Shown: positions 12,091 through 23,255, counted from the first letter of the stretch. The stretch: 64,000 nucleotides of DNA from Undaria pinnatifida (GCA_012845835.1 JABAKD010000108.1:226001-290000), one strand, 5' to 3'. Program-made: numbers and translations. Notes: a model not told the origin generated them from the letters alone.

Positions 12091-12100
12091 GAGTATATAA
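12091..12100 (+). promoter_or_regulatory. TATA-box candidate
   Basis: GAGTATATAATAAAGG about 125 bp upstream of the ATG at 12221 is a strong TATA-like element and sits where a core promoter for the 12221 gene would be expected. This is inference from position and sequence only. Confidence 0.5.
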
Positions 12101-12599
12101 TAAAGGGGCAGGGGGTGTACAATAGAGCAGACACGCAGCCCCCTGGTCGCGCAGCAGCAGCCTGCGTACCAGCTACGCACAGCGCAGAGCAACGGAGCAA
12201 AAAGGAGAGAGCAAGAGAGAGTGGCCACAATGAGCACAGCCTCCACGGTGAAGGGACCCCTGCTACAACCCTCCTTCGACAAGACAGCCTGGCTACAAAG
12301 CGTCTGCGGAAAGCCAACTGATGGCGAGGACTTCATCGTCTGCTGCGGGGCCAACTTCGGTGACGGTTCAGGAAAGGACAAGGTCCAGGCCAATGAGAAT
12401 GAGTGTTCGGCACAGCACAGAGAGTGAGTGGAGAGGCATGAGCGATGTAGTGTGACATTGGAGGGTATCGTGTACCTCGCAGCAGCAGCAGCAGCAGCGG
12501 CGCGAACTGGAAAGACAAAACTCTGGTTTATCATGTGTGAAAATGCTCACCGTCGAGCAGTGTGTGTCGTGCTGCCTCCTCCCCGATAACTGACAACAT

Positions 12600-12665
12600 C
12601 AGCAGTAGTAGCAGAAGCCTAGATTCGGCAGCAGCAGCAGCAGCAGAAGCAGCAGCAGCAGAGCA
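12600..12665. repeat. (CAG)n-like microsatellite
   Basis: GCAGCAGCAG runs with AGAAGC interruptions, inside intron 1 of the proposed hAT-like gene. A second short CAG run lies at 12479-12498. Confidence 0.85.
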
Positions 12666-13463
12666 GCAATACCAGAAGCCGTAGCCGCATGATCGAAACC
12701 GCCAAACAAACGCGCACGAAATGCGAACAAACTAAGTTAATACGCGTCTCTGTTGGTCCCTGCACGGCTTTCGCATGCGAGCAGGGCACTTTTGCCTATC
12801 GGAAATATCGCCGCGAAGACAAGCAGCGGCAACTGGGTGTGCAAGAAGTGCAAGCGCAATTTCGGACACAAAATAGAGCAACTGAGCCGAACCCACGTGG
12901 AGACTCACGAACAGTCACTTCAACACAAGTGAGGACTCGCGAGGACAGCAGTTGTTGCATTCGCTAGCACAAGCAGTGTCGATATAAAAATGAAAAACGT
13001 CATCTGTGAGTACGACCGATTGAATGATTGAAACTCAACTCTGCAAGCTGCGTGGTACGTTAGATGTATGTTTTACTCATGATATGGTGTTTGTGAAATA
13101 TACCTGGTTGTTAATACGCTGCTTCACAATTTTTACGGGAGGTCGTTCGCGCGTGTTCAGCACTTTGGGCACTGCCACGCTGGACGTGTTTCAGTCGTGT
13201 AGTGTATGAGGCTGCAGGCCTTGTCGATTTGTGTATGTGAAAAGCAGGAGCAAGTTCGATTTTTTTTTCCGCGGCTGATCAATGCTATTGCTCATGTCGC
13301 AAGTTGCATGTCCACCAACGTGTGTCGACAGGGATGCTGGTGGCGCGGCGGCGGTGGAGAGCGGGCGCACATTGCTGGATTTTTTCAAACCGAAGGGCGC
13401 CACGGACGGCGCGAAGGAGTCGCCGGTGTTGATGGACATTAGTAGCGGCGGGGGGCAAGCGAT

Positions 13464-13640
13464 GACGCTGACGTGGTGGCGACGGGAGTTGTGAGCAGGG
13501 GTGAGGGTGGTGCGGGCGCGGGCAGTGACGCCGACGTGGGTGTGACGGGAGTTGTGAGCAAGGGTGAGAGTGGTGCGGGCGCGGGCAGTTTCGCTGACGT
13601 GGTTGCGACGGGAGTTGTGAACGGGCTTGAAGATTGTGAG
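13464..13640 (+). repeat. Three 63-bp tandem repeats
   Basis: The unit GCTGACGTGGTGGCGACGGG, then GTTGTGAGC and a GGTGCGGGCGCGGGCAGT segment, occurs three times in frame with small changes. It encodes a roughly 21-residue unit with the cores ADVVATGVVS and GAGAGS. Confidence 0.85.
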
Positions 13641-13790
13641 GTCCCGGGAATTGATATGGATGGTGTTTTCCCTGACGCTGTATAGACGGGAGTGGTCCCG
13701 CCGATAGGACGCTTGTCCACGCTTCCATCTATTGCGCGGGACTACGTCCGGCTGTCCGGGAGCCTGTTCTCCAACACTACCCATCAACTC

Positions 13791-14302
13791 TCCATGGTAT
13801 TGGCAACCAGGGGGTGTCGCGGGAGGCTCGGATAAACCTGAATCGCGTATCTCTCCACCCGGTGCCGTCTGCCACCCGCGTCATCTTGAGCCCAGGCTGT
13901 GCGGAAACGGCGGAACAACCAGGAGGAACGTGCGCGCCGTGCTTGGACATTAGGAGCACGAAGTCTTACAGGGTTTCGTGCCCAAGCGCGGCGCTTGCCC
14001 ACCATTGATTTTTCCGAGTATACATTGACCACCTTGCATTGACGCAAGGATTTACACACCTAAACAACCTAAAGTACAGTTTGACATCCCTTGCTCTTGC
14101 AATGTTGGCTTTCTTGCCAAGCCCCTTTGTTAACGCAAGAGTGTGCAGTAAACCATCCACAGGGGCACAGCCAAGCAACGAACCTCTAAGCAATGAAACA
14201 AAGTAAAAACAAATAATCTTAAAAAAAACATTTAATTGGGCCTCCGGGATGGGCGGGGGGGTAGGTTTGCGAGATAACTTGCCTTGTGCGCCCTCGTATA
14301 GT
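13791..14302. other. No gene recognised
   Basis: The sequence following the hAT-like remnant has several overlapping short frames on both strands but no assignable domain. Terminal inverted repeats for the hAT-like unit were not found here. Confidence 0.4.
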
Positions 14303-14660
14303 ATGTTATAGAAAAAAAAATACGCTCCAGCTGTGAGATAAAAGATTTTGTCGAAACTTTTATTTGCAACCTGTGTGTGATACTCCGATCGCGCGTGTTA
14401 CTGGCTGTGTTTCCTCATTGAGGATATAGGTCGGCGACTCCCCTTGGAAGTACAGGGTAGCCTGTGCGAGGGTCGACAGGGTGATGCTAGTCTGTCTGTG
14501 CGCGGAAATTATCGAGCCCTTTTTCAAGAGGGACAAAATATGACAGCTGTGGAAGGAAGTGTATCAGTTTATCAAGTGTATGCCGTAAGTCGTACAGCCA
14601 GTGAGGAGAGGGCGGTGTGTTCGAAGGGATAGGGTGGGGGGGGGAGAAGATTTCCGACAG
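14303..14660 (-). mobile_element. Dispersed repeat family A, longest minus-strand copy
   Basis: Reading on the minus strand it has the same order as 7956-8373: C-rich head, CTCCTCACTG then TGTACGACTTACGG, a CACAGCTGTCATATTTTGTC segment, a body with GTAACACGCGCGATCGGAG, and the terminal TCTCACAGCTGGAGCG with an A/T tail. Co-linearity over about 320 bp with a copy 6 kb away in the opposite orientation shows a real mobile family. Confidence 0.75.
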
Positions 14661-14773
14661 CCTTAGGTAGCATATATGTAAGGACTGGCTATACACGTGG
14701 TGCTAGGTCTAGGCGATGGTTCGGATGGTGGGGAAGGAGGTGGCATTTGGGAGAGGGAGGGGGAGGGGGAAAT

Positions 14774-15083
14774 GAATTGGAGCCACGGCATGGATGGCTA
14801 GAAATATAATGAGGTGATATCAACTGCCTGGTAGTGTTTATTACTCTGGCATATTATGATTTCAGGTGGGGTGTTGGAACAACAGGGAGCGGAGGGAAAA
14901 ATAAGATAAAATAAAATAAAAAGCGGGGTAGGGGGGGGGGAGGGGGGGGGAGGGGGGGACGTGGGAATTGGAACTACGGTATGGATGGCTAGGTAGATGA
15001 TGAGGTTATATCAGGCGCCTGGTAGTGTTTCTTACTCTGACAGAATTTGATTTTAAGCGGTGGCGTTTGATACAACGGTACAT
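14774..15083. repeat. Imperfect tandem duplication (about 191-bp offset)
   Basis: GAATTGGAGCCACGG...GGATGGCTAG...GCCTGGTAGTGTTT at 14774-14890 recurs as GAATTGGAACTACGG...GCCTGGTAGTGTTT at 14965-15083. The units are separated by a G-rich tract at 14926-14958. Confidence 0.75.
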
Positions 15084-15764
15084 CGTCTCGTCCCGGGTTC
15101 GGGGTGAAACAATATTTACACCGGTCACAGCCGTAGGGAAACCAAAAAGTCGTTGTGGGCTACCGTCCCGTCCCGCTCGGAGTTTCTACTCCAACAGTCC
15201 CGTTCCGCCCCGCCAATACTTTTATTTAACTTTCACCGTCGTGCCCGTCTTCATTTTTTATCCCGTCAAACGGGCTAAAACTTTATCGTGCAGTCTCATC
15301 TCAATAACTACTCTAAGTTATAGGCCTTGGACGGTTCCACCAGTCCCACGAAGCCTTAAAAACGTGATTGGGATGGACGTAAGTTCTCTTCATGTTTCCA
15401 TGCAGAGGGAACGAAGCTGTGGTTCACGAGGCTTGACGCTTTCCGTGAGGCGTGGTTCATATGTCACTTTACCGCGGGTATTATCCTGGAGACATGATAG
15501 AGCTGTGGCGGAAAAGACAAGTTAATCCACACAAATATAGCCTAGTATAATAGAGAGTAAAACGGTATGGCGACCTCAACCCTTTAAACGCCCAGCCATG
15601 TACATTTTAGTATAATGCTATCAACCAATATGTCCCTCGGGCACGTGCCCACTTGTCGTGCAAAACTACTGCCTGCCAGGGCGCGCTTGATGCATCGTTG
15701 ATCAACCCCGACGCTTGTTCCAAACAGTCGAGAACGAAGATGGAAATATCTCGTGCGGCTATCA
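15084..15764. other. No gene recognised
   Basis: A 166-codon plus frame (15025-15525) starts inside the preceding repeat and shows no recognisable domain. A CCCGTCCCG-rich stretch lies at 15165-15215. Confidence 0.45.
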
Positions 15765-15838
15765 CAAAAATAAAAGTACACTCCAGCTGTGAGAACGAAG
15801 TTTTTTCGAAACTCATACTCGCACACGCTGTGTGATGT
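15765..15838 (-). repeat. Dispersed repeat family A, 3'-end fragment
   Basis: On the minus strand it ends TCTCACAGCTGGAGTGTACT then TTTATTTTTGTG, the family A 3' terminus. The 5' truncation point is just upstream of TGAGTTTCGAAAAAAC. Confidence 0.7.
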
Positions 15839-16701
15839 GCATCTATTTATCGTTGCTGCTACCATTATTTCTGTAAAAGTAAGTGCTGACCAGTGCTGAC
15901 CACGGTAGTTAGTGCTAAGCTAGGCTTGGCTACGGTAAGGTAGGGTTCCCCTATTTTCACTCTTAATAGCCAAATTGAGCCACCGGTATTAGTGCCTCCG
16001 TGTACCTCACGGACGAGAAGATGTTTGGCGGTTATTTTATCGCAGAGAAGTTTACCATTTCAATGCGGATTGATTGATATCGCAGTTTCGTTCAAAACAG
16101 CACGAAAACTTAAGGCCGCAGAGGCATCTGGGTTACGTTACTGGCGCGAGGGACCTCGAGTCACTGCTGAGAAGCCCCCAAAACGTGACCAAGTGACATC
16201 ACAAAATACGTACGGTAGCCCGGGTCCCTGCAGCAAATACTAACACTACTACTGCAAAAGCGCTCATCTGTCTGATCTCTCCAAGGAGCTCGAGACATCG
16301 AGCGAGGTAGGCCCGCCTGAGAAGTAGCGATCCTGGTCTGTCTGTTGATTGGTCGAAAGCTGCACCATCTCATGTGGGCCGCACTTTTGAGTTTGTTTGC
16401 AACAAAGCCAAAAACCAAAGGGATCAAGTGCCGAGACCGCCTCTAGCACCGTGTATCTGGGCGTAATTTGATGCGAGTCGAATAGGGGAGAAATGGCTGA
16501 GTTATCATCGGAACAGAAATGAAGGCGCACACCCCAACACCGTCGTAGTGGGGAGGGGGAAGAAGAGCCGGCCCAACCCCGGATCTGATATACAGCTTCT
16601 TTATATAGGGAGGGAAGGTGAAAGGAGACAATTAGCGCGAGGACCATAGCAATGGAAGGGATGAGCACAAAATAATGGTACATCCCAGGTTCCGGGTACT
16701 A

Positions 16702-16775
16702 TTATAAAAATGAAAATACACTCCAGTTGTGAGATCGAAGATTTTCTCGAAACTCATGTTTGCAAGACCGAGTAA
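16702..16775 (-). repeat. Dispersed repeat family A, 3'-end fragment
   Basis: The minus strand reads TTGCAAACATGAGTTTCGAG and ends ATCTCACAACTGGAGTGTAT then TTTCATTTTTATAAT. It is truncated shortly upstream, at a different point from other copies. Confidence 0.75.
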
Positions 16776-16839
16776 GAGCGACATACGCAGTACAACGTTT
16801 TCGGGCTTTCGTACAGACTTTAGTAATATGAGAAAACCC

Positions 16840-17270
16840 ATGATCATGGTCGGCTTGCTCGCGTGGCCCGCCGCATGCGGGGGCCTTGGTTGCGCGGTGG
16901 CAGCGGATAAAATAGAAGTCCCAGGTGCTGATCACTATATATTGACTGCCTAACATCACCCTGTTGACCCTGATAGCTACACTGTAGCTGCAAGGGGAGT
17001 CACCGACCTATATCCTTAATGAGGACGCACAACCCGTAATACGCGCGATCGGAGTATCACACACAGCTTACAAAGATGAGTTTCGACAAAATTTTCGATC
17101 TCACAGCTGGAGTGTATTTTGATTTTTATAATATAGAATAATCCGCTATATTGTCGCGTAGATCCGAGTATATTATCACAATCAAGACATGGGATGAGTC
17201 AAGATCGGCCAGAAGCCCCCCACAAATCAGGGGCAAAACCTAGACCAAACCTAGACTGGTAGCATCTCCT
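16840..17270. repeat. Dispersed segment, occupied-site copy (partner 20378-20612)
   Basis: The flanks 16840-16938 and 17131-17270 together match 20378-20612 almost base for base (TTGCGCGGTGGCAGCGGATA on the left; GACATGGGATGAGTCAAGAT on the right). Here the match is interrupted by about 190 bp of family A. The partner copy lacks this insert and is the empty site. Confidence 0.85.
16939..17130 (+). mobile_element. Family A insertion, 5'-truncated, in an occupied site
   Basis: It begins around GACTGCCTAACATCACC, keeps the body and ends TCACAGCTGGAGTGTATTTT then GATTTTTATA. The left flank ends ACTATATA and the right flank starts ATATAG, so a short TATA-type target duplication is plausible. Comparison with 20378-20612 defines the insert directly. 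Confidence 0.8.
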
Positions 17271-17279
17271 TGCTATATC

Positions 17280-17600
17280 TAAAAAGGACAGGTTTTTAGC
17301 GTGCGTCCGCTGTGAAGGCGATCGAAGCACCGCGACGCCCTCTCCGCTTCGACTTCAGCTCTGCGACGCCCTCTCCGCTTCGGCTTCAGCTCCGCGGCGC
17401 CCTCCCCGCTCCGACGCCAGCTAAGAGACGAGCACCAGACCTCCAGGACCGCCCTCTCCACTTCGATATCAAGACCCGTGAGAGTCCAGGCCTCATAGTG
17501 GTGACCACTGTGGGATTCGAACCCTCGACTACGAATACATGGCGACCTGAACGCCTGCTTGTATGTCTGCCTTGATAGCAGTGCCTTTACATATGAAGCA
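17280..17600 (-). mobile_element. tRNA-derived SINE-like element with 36-bp body repeats
   Basis: On the minus strand GGCGTTCAGGTCGCC is followed by GGGTTCGAATCCC (17511-17523), which matches the tRNA box B consensus. The downstream body (17336-17425) is three tandem copies of about 36 bp with the core GAAGCGGAGAGGGCGTCGC. The layout fits a Pol III-promoted SINE. The upstream A-box is degenerate and the cloverleaf is incomplete, so it is not called a tRNA gene. Confidence 0.5.
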
Positions 17601-18371
17601 TTTATCCCGAAAATATAACACGGTTCCCTCATTCTACCAGCACATAGGATATTTGACATTGCATACTTGACATACCCCGGACATGGATCAGGCACAAATC
17701 CAAAACCCAAATAAATAATAGCGTCAAAAAGTCAAATCCAATACCTCCACAATAGTGATCTGTACCAACAGAGTTGACAGAAAAAAACAGTTTTCAGCAC
17801 TGACCAGATGATCAGGCAATCAAATATCACATATTTTATCATATCATATACCGTAATGAGGATTGGAGGATTGCACCAAGACACCCATTGGAAGAGCACC
17901 TGATGAGTGATATCATACCACAAATAACCCGAACTCAACCGACCATAAATTATCATTCGTGACATACGTGCATATGCGCGTATGCTTGCGCAATGACTAT
18001 CACCCATGTTACTGATTCAAGAACAAATTGTCCACAATTTATTCGTGTGCACTTTCACCCAATACTAGTATACGTACCTAATATCTTCCATAAAACAACG
18101 AAACCCCGAAAAATCCCAAGACAAACCAAATCGTATCATAGAAGATACCTTGTAGAGATGGTAAACCACAACACCAATGATATAACCCTAATTGGGAAAT
18201 CATGCAGCATAGCTGATCAACTCTCTGCTGTCTCATGGCGGGAGCGTGCTACATATATTATGTGGTCATACGTTACCTACCAGCTCAGTCACGGGGGGCG
18301 TTACTATGTATCCCCAACCTCTAATTTTGATACACGTATTTAGAAAGCGCGGATATAATGAAATAGTTTCA
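17601..18371. other. No gene recognised
   Basis: AT-rich sequence with a 116-codon plus frame (17993-18343) that has no recognisable domain. Confidence 0.5.
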
Positions 18372-19134
18372 ATTATTTCGTCGGACTGCATACAAGTGCC
18401 ATTTCCTGCAGCCAGATACGTCGTCAGCAGCCTACCACTTCAAGAAGCACACAAAAAGAACACAGAAAACAATACAAAATAGAACGACCGTTGAAAAGCC
18501 ATAAACATTTCATATCGTAGAACATCCATCCCTCTCTAGTATTACTGACCCCGGCCGTCAGGCCGGCCTTCCCTCCGCCTCATGGGTCTCATGGCCGAGG
18601 CTGGGTCCTTTTTCCCACCTTATCCACCTAATCTGGGGTATTGCATGTTGTCGCCCCAAGTGGCTTGACACAAACGGAAAGACATTTGGCAGGTAGAACC
18701 ACAAATGAATGTACCATCTTTCTCAATCTTGCAGGGTGTCGTGGTCATACATTTCACCTATTATTTCGTCGGACTGCATACAAGTACCATTTTCTGCAGC
18801 CAGATACGTCGTCAGCAGCATACCATTTCAAGAAGCACACAAAAAGAACACAGAAAACAATACAAAATAGAACGACCGTTGAAAAGTCATTCACGTTTCA
18901 TCTCGTACTACATCCATCCCTCTCTAGTATTTCTGACCCCGGCCGTCAGGCCGGCCTTCCCTCCGCCTCATGGGTCTCCTGGCCGAGGCTGGGTCCTCTG
19001 TTCCACCTTATCCACCTGAGGTATTGCATGTTGTCGCCCCAAGTGGCTTGACACAAAGGGGAAGACATCGGGCAGGAAGAACCACGAGTGAATGTAGCAT
19101 ATTTCTCAATCTTGCAGGGTGTCGGTCATTCACA
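18372..19134. repeat. Tandem duplication of about 385 bp
   Basis: Copies 18372-18750 and 18760-19134 are offset by 388 bp. Both start ATTATTTCGTCGGACTGCAT and carry a CCGGCCGTCAGGCCGG hairpin and the string GTATTGCATGTTGTCGCCCC. Scattered substitutions separate the copies. No ORF is conserved between them. Confidence 0.9.
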
Positions 19135-20377
19135 TATGCGTTCACACCACAGTTTAGTAATTGATTCATAGGAACAAACGTAGACCCGTTCAAAATGCAA
19201 CCAAATAATGCTCGACCTATTGAAGCTACATGGCTACTTCTGCAATACGTACAAGCACCAGCACCACCTCTTGTCGAGGGATCACATCATACACGCAAAC
19301 AAGCTCATACCTCCTACAAGTACATTCATTGACAATTAAGTGTTGTATTCCAAAATACCCGCAGCGTACATATTGCCACCTGCCTGCTTGACGTTCACAG
19401 CCTCACTCAGTACTTAGTTCCCTGTGGTTTAGTACCGATGCTATTGCATGTAGAACAACTGCTGTTGAGCCAGAACTAGTGCAATTGCTGTTGAGCCAAG
19501 CAAAATCCTCAAAATAATATCCAACAACTAAAAACCCATTCATCAATGAGCGAGCACCCTCTCAGAAGTATCACGTAGGTCGTGCCACTTTATGCGCCCC
19601 TAATACAGAATCATACCGTGTTATTATGTACCTGGCATATCATATGTGCCTTAGTAAACGAAAAATCGACTTGAACTCTTCCGGAACTAACGACACTACT
19701 GAAGTGTGTATGTACCACCTGATACACACGCAAACAAAACAACACATCAATCAACTCTAGAGAGAAACATGGAACAACACGTGTATAACAAAGGGAAACG
19801 AATACGCGCCTTTTGTGAGCCGAGGCTCGTGCTGGCGCGGAAGGGGCGGTCCCCTCCTCCCTTGCTTTGTCCTGCTCGCTCTCTCCTCTGAACTTACCCT
19901 AGTCTCCTGCTGTGCACATGTATGCTGCTGCTCCACGTTCATTCCCATCGGCTTCGCTGGCTGTTCTTCCACTGCCATCCCCCCTTTCCCAATAATCGTC
20001 GCGCAGAATTGCTCGTATCCGCAGCTCAAACATCAGCTCCGAAATCGCTCGCTCAATGCAAGCACGTGCAAGGAGGTCTGGCTAGCAGGTGAAGGACCGT
20101 GACTCTTCTCGCTCACGCTGTCCATCCCTGACTGCTCCGCCTCTTCCTGTACCTGGTTGTCTTAGGCTGCGTCTCGATGGCCTTGCTCTCTGCTGCTGCT
20201 GGTGTACGTACGGGTTCCGTCACTGTCGTGGGTGGAGGTCGATGACGAAGAAAAATCGCTCCTGAAGCATCCCGGGAAAAATGTGTCTTGATTCAGCCCC
20301 GGTCCAGCGCGTTCACCTCCCCGAGCACTGTTCCAATATGATGGCCATCGTTGACACTAGTGTGATGGCAAACCCAT
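19135..20377. other. No gene recognised
   Basis: Low-information intergenic sequence. A small frame at 19815-20102 (95 codons) is Cys/Pro-rich and unassigned. Confidence 0.5.
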
Positions 20378-20612
20378 GCCCATGGTCGGCTTGCTCGCTT
20401 GGCCCACCTCATGCGGGGGCCTTGGTTGCGCGGTGGCAGCGGATAACATATAAGTCCCAGGTGTTGATCATTATGTAGAAGAATCCATTATATTATTGTC
20501 GCGTAGATCCAAGTATATTATCACAATCAAGACATGGGATGAGTCAAGATCGGCCAGAAGCCGCCCACAAATCAGGGGCAAAAGCTAGGCCAAATCTAGA
20601 CTGATATTAAGG
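20378..20612. repeat. Dispersed segment, empty-site copy
   Basis: It matches 16840-16938 plus 17131-17270 continuously, without the family A insert (junction GTTGATCATTATGTAGAAG). It serves as the pre-insertion reference. Confidence 0.85.
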
Positions 20613-21718
20613 GCGTACCCCATCGGAAATAAGCCAGAACTATTAATAAACACACCGTAAAAAGCATTCTTCCAGAGGGGTGGCTGACATTCTGACAAAC
20701 ACACCAACCACCATCCAATAGAAAACACTCATTTCCCAATACCAAACATCCTATATCGCTCGTACATATGTACGTGAATAATGGATCTCGTCTCCGTTGA
20801 TTTCAAAACTACACGGCTCATCGGGCAGGCTGCAAGTAGTACTAGGTCTTTTGTGACGGGATCTTTTTTATTCGTAATTTCTCGGTGAAAAAAACTCGGA
20901 TTGAAACAATTCCAACGCCAACTAACGCGGTACAAACCCACACGCGCAGCTCCATAATGTGACGTCGAAACACATGCTTCCGAACGATTGCGAAAACGCC
21001 TGAAAACAAGTTTTAAGGCTGGTCAAGCTCGTAGGGTCGAGGATAACCTGACACGCCACTGGGGGGCTCGGCTCTTAACACCTTCCAGGTATTATTCCAA
21101 AGAGTGGTGTTAAGGAACATTTGCACCTATCCTTCAGGGCAAGACGATAGTGATATTTTCTGCGCCAGTAAATTATTGGTGTATTTCCGCCGGGCTGTTG
21201 CCAAACCAAGAATCGTGTTGAGATCCCCAAAAAAAGAAGGTAAAACAGTGCAGAGCGCACGTGTCAAACTCTGTAGCCCAACATGAAAATAATTTTATGA
21301 AAGAGCTTTTCATGTGCCGATGGTGCGTGTCGGGCCGAGGCGGGAGGAAAAATTTGAACATGTGATGGGGCGGGCCTGGCCGGGCCGGTATGATTTGATG
21401 GGCTTGACAGGCCCGCAGCCCATGATGTGTGGGCTTTGTACGGGCCGCTCGCGCTCCACCCCGTCCATGACGCCGGACACGTGTTTTCTCGGGCCTGACC
21501 GGGCCCCGGCCCACGTTAGGTGGTGCACTTTCGCTACTACGATGACGACGTTCACCCGGCCAATGAGACGTATGGTGTCTTCGCACGAAGAGCATCTCAA
21601 CACCTATACTCCTGAACTCAATAGAAGTGCGGGGGGCAGCATTGCTGCAACTCTGGGCTCGGTAGATGAACGGCATTAGTCAAAAGGAAAGGAAACAGAG
21701 TGAATTTATGCTTGGTGG
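20613..21718. other. No gene; SINE-like fragment and GGCCC-rich patch
   Basis: 21013-21075 is a reverse fragment of the tRNA-like repeat at 10199-10330. 21314-21530 is dense in GGGCC/GGCCC words (GGGCCTGGCCGGGCCGG), and a similar patch lies at 26690-26910. Overlapping open frames in the GGCCC patch on both strands reflect composition. Confidence 0.5.
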
Positions 21719-21835
21719 TCGCCGAGGTTCCCAATAGCGGTTACTTGTTGCGGTTCACGTAGCATGAATGCCTACAGTCGGCGAGGTTCCCAATAGCGGT
21801 TACTTGTTGCGGTTCACGTAGCATGCATGCCTACG
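21719..21835. repeat. 58-bp tandem duplication
   Basis: CGAGGTTCCCAATAGCGG...GTTCACGTAGCATG...GCCTAC occurs twice (21719-21776 and 21778-21835) with about two mismatches. Confidence 0.9.
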
Positions 21836-22582
21836 TATCAGTACTAAACCCGCGGATATGCGAGAGGATCATCCCCAGACGCCACAGCAACACCCCAGAG
21901 TAACCCACAAGGCTTGAAGGGACTTGGGGAAACTTGACAAAAGAAAAATGACTGAACAAAAGAAACATCCACGGCAGATTAACACCTGAAAATAATCCTC
22001 TAAAAAAAGCTACTCGCTGATAAAATGTGATAAGTACTAAGGTATTACCGCCCCAACCGAAAATTGTTCGATGTTTCAAAACAGATACGGCGTCAAGATT
22101 ACAACCCAAGACGAAAAAAAGCAGTATAAACCGCGAGATATCTGAGTAATTTATGCCACCAAAGAAGATACAATTCTCAACGGTCGTTACAAGTATGTCG
22201 AGGGTCGTTCTCCCAGCCAGCGAAACGACCCGAGGGTCGCTTTAAAGGCCTGAAAACATATAAGACGGAAACAAATTCGCTATAGATAAATTCAACCTAC
22301 TGAGCAGATGTTTTTTCGATTGCACATACCAGCACGGCAAACGCACACGAATATTTTATGCCACCTTGAGAGCAACAATGACGGACTCTTGAGCAACACG
22401 TACATCCAACGGTTACCATTGGAAAGATTCTCATCAACTAACCATTGGATGCCGTGCTCTTAACGCTCCTCCGAAATATCTACAACAGCAGAAGAAGCAC
22501 AGCAGCAGCACGTAAATATATACTAAACGTTCATGATTAGCCATCGTGTGACCATATCATCTTGGCCTCAATATAGCGGTGA
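21836..22582. other. No gene recognised
   Basis: AT-rich intergenic sequence with only short frames. Confidence 0.5.
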
Positions 22583-22838
22583 GACCCAGGCTACGGTAGG
22601 GGGGTCCCCTTTTGGGCCTTTTATTTCAGTGGCTAGGGGTCACTCGCGCGAGTAACCCCTTTGTTCCCACGAGATCTTACGTTTTCTTCATGTTTTACAT
22701 TGACGAAATCAATCCGCAATGCAAAGGTGATCTAAGCTGCGCCAAAACAAGTGCCTAAACCATCTTCATTCGTGGGGTACAGAGTCACTCGTGCGAGTGG
22801 CTCAAACACACCGGGGTACCCCCCCTACCGTAGCCTTG
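22583..22838. mobile_element. MITE with about 24-bp terminal inverted repeats
   Basis: The left end AGGCTACGGTAGGGGGGTCC is inverted at the right end (GGTACCCCCCCTACCGTAGCC), giving a unit of about 256 bp. Inside each end lies a near-palindrome, TCACTCGCGCGAGTAA and TCACTCGTGCGAGTGG, so the termini are nested inverted repeats. It has no coding capacity. A related end (GGCTACGGTAAGGTAGGG) appears alone at 15924-15950. No target duplication is clear. Confidence 0.7.
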
Positions 22839-23030
22839 GTCGGGACACAAACGTAACTCAGTGCACGACGTTACCATCAGTAGGCGTCGACAACCGCGAT
22901 GCTGCGCCAGAGCTGATGCGAATATCGTGACGTCGAAGAATTTCCTTGCTGGTAGTTAGGGGAAGATGTTCAAAGAGATGTTATAAAAAGCTATTTTACG
23001 ACGTAGGAAGGGCGTCGCGGTACCGAGTAG

Positions 23031-23255
23031 CTAGGGGCTCCACAATCTCTCGGATTCCGAGATGCTCTGCCACTGTACCGACGCCTTGTACGCCACATTA
23101 GGGGCGCGCCTGATACTAAACTCTTCGATGTGGTATCCCCCTTGGTTGAAAAGGTGTTGGAACGCCTGTTGGACATACTCGGTGATTCCTATCGAAGAAT
23201 CCTTGTAGAACTTTGGGATTCGTGACATGGGCATTGGTCGCCTTGCCACTGTCAA
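23031..23255 (-). pseudogene. Ty3/gypsy chromodomain-like C-terminus (decayed)
   Basis: The minus frame reads YHIEEFSIRRAPN, then VQWQSISESERLWSP. This is the shape of a chromodomain (hydrophobic strand, KWxGL-like segment, SExxxW) at the tail of chromovirus-type integrases. It follows the integrase and linker remnants in the correct order on the same strand. Chromodomains on such integrases target insertion to marked chromatin. The frame is broken upstream and downstream. Confidence 0.6.

Larger units (their letters stand above)
12221..13790 (+). pseudogene. Probable hAT-like transposase-derived gene with BED-type finger, three or more exons, likely broken
   Basis: Proposed exons are 12221-12423, 12785-12928 and 13332 onward. 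The first ends at a GTGAGT donor, the second lies between CAG and GTGAGG, and the third follows CGACAG; the codon phases match at both junctions. Exon 1 reads DGEDFIVCCGANFGDGSGK. Exon 2 has GNWVCKKCKRNFGHK followed by THVETH, a C-x2-C...H-x3-H finger of BED type. Exon 3 has RTLLDFFKPKG and then three 63-bp repeats. Further on, the frame reads LPSIARDYVRLSGS, like the hAT C-terminal dimerisation segment. A G-run near 13445 shifts the frame and a TAG stop at 13683 interrupts it. The hAT catalytic core is not visible, so this is an internally deleted or domesticated derivative. Confidence 0.45.

Noticed and set aside
17505-17580. Possible functional tRNA gene
   Set aside because: Box B is good but the acceptor and anticodon arms do not pair convincingly; the sequence continues into SINE-like body repeats.
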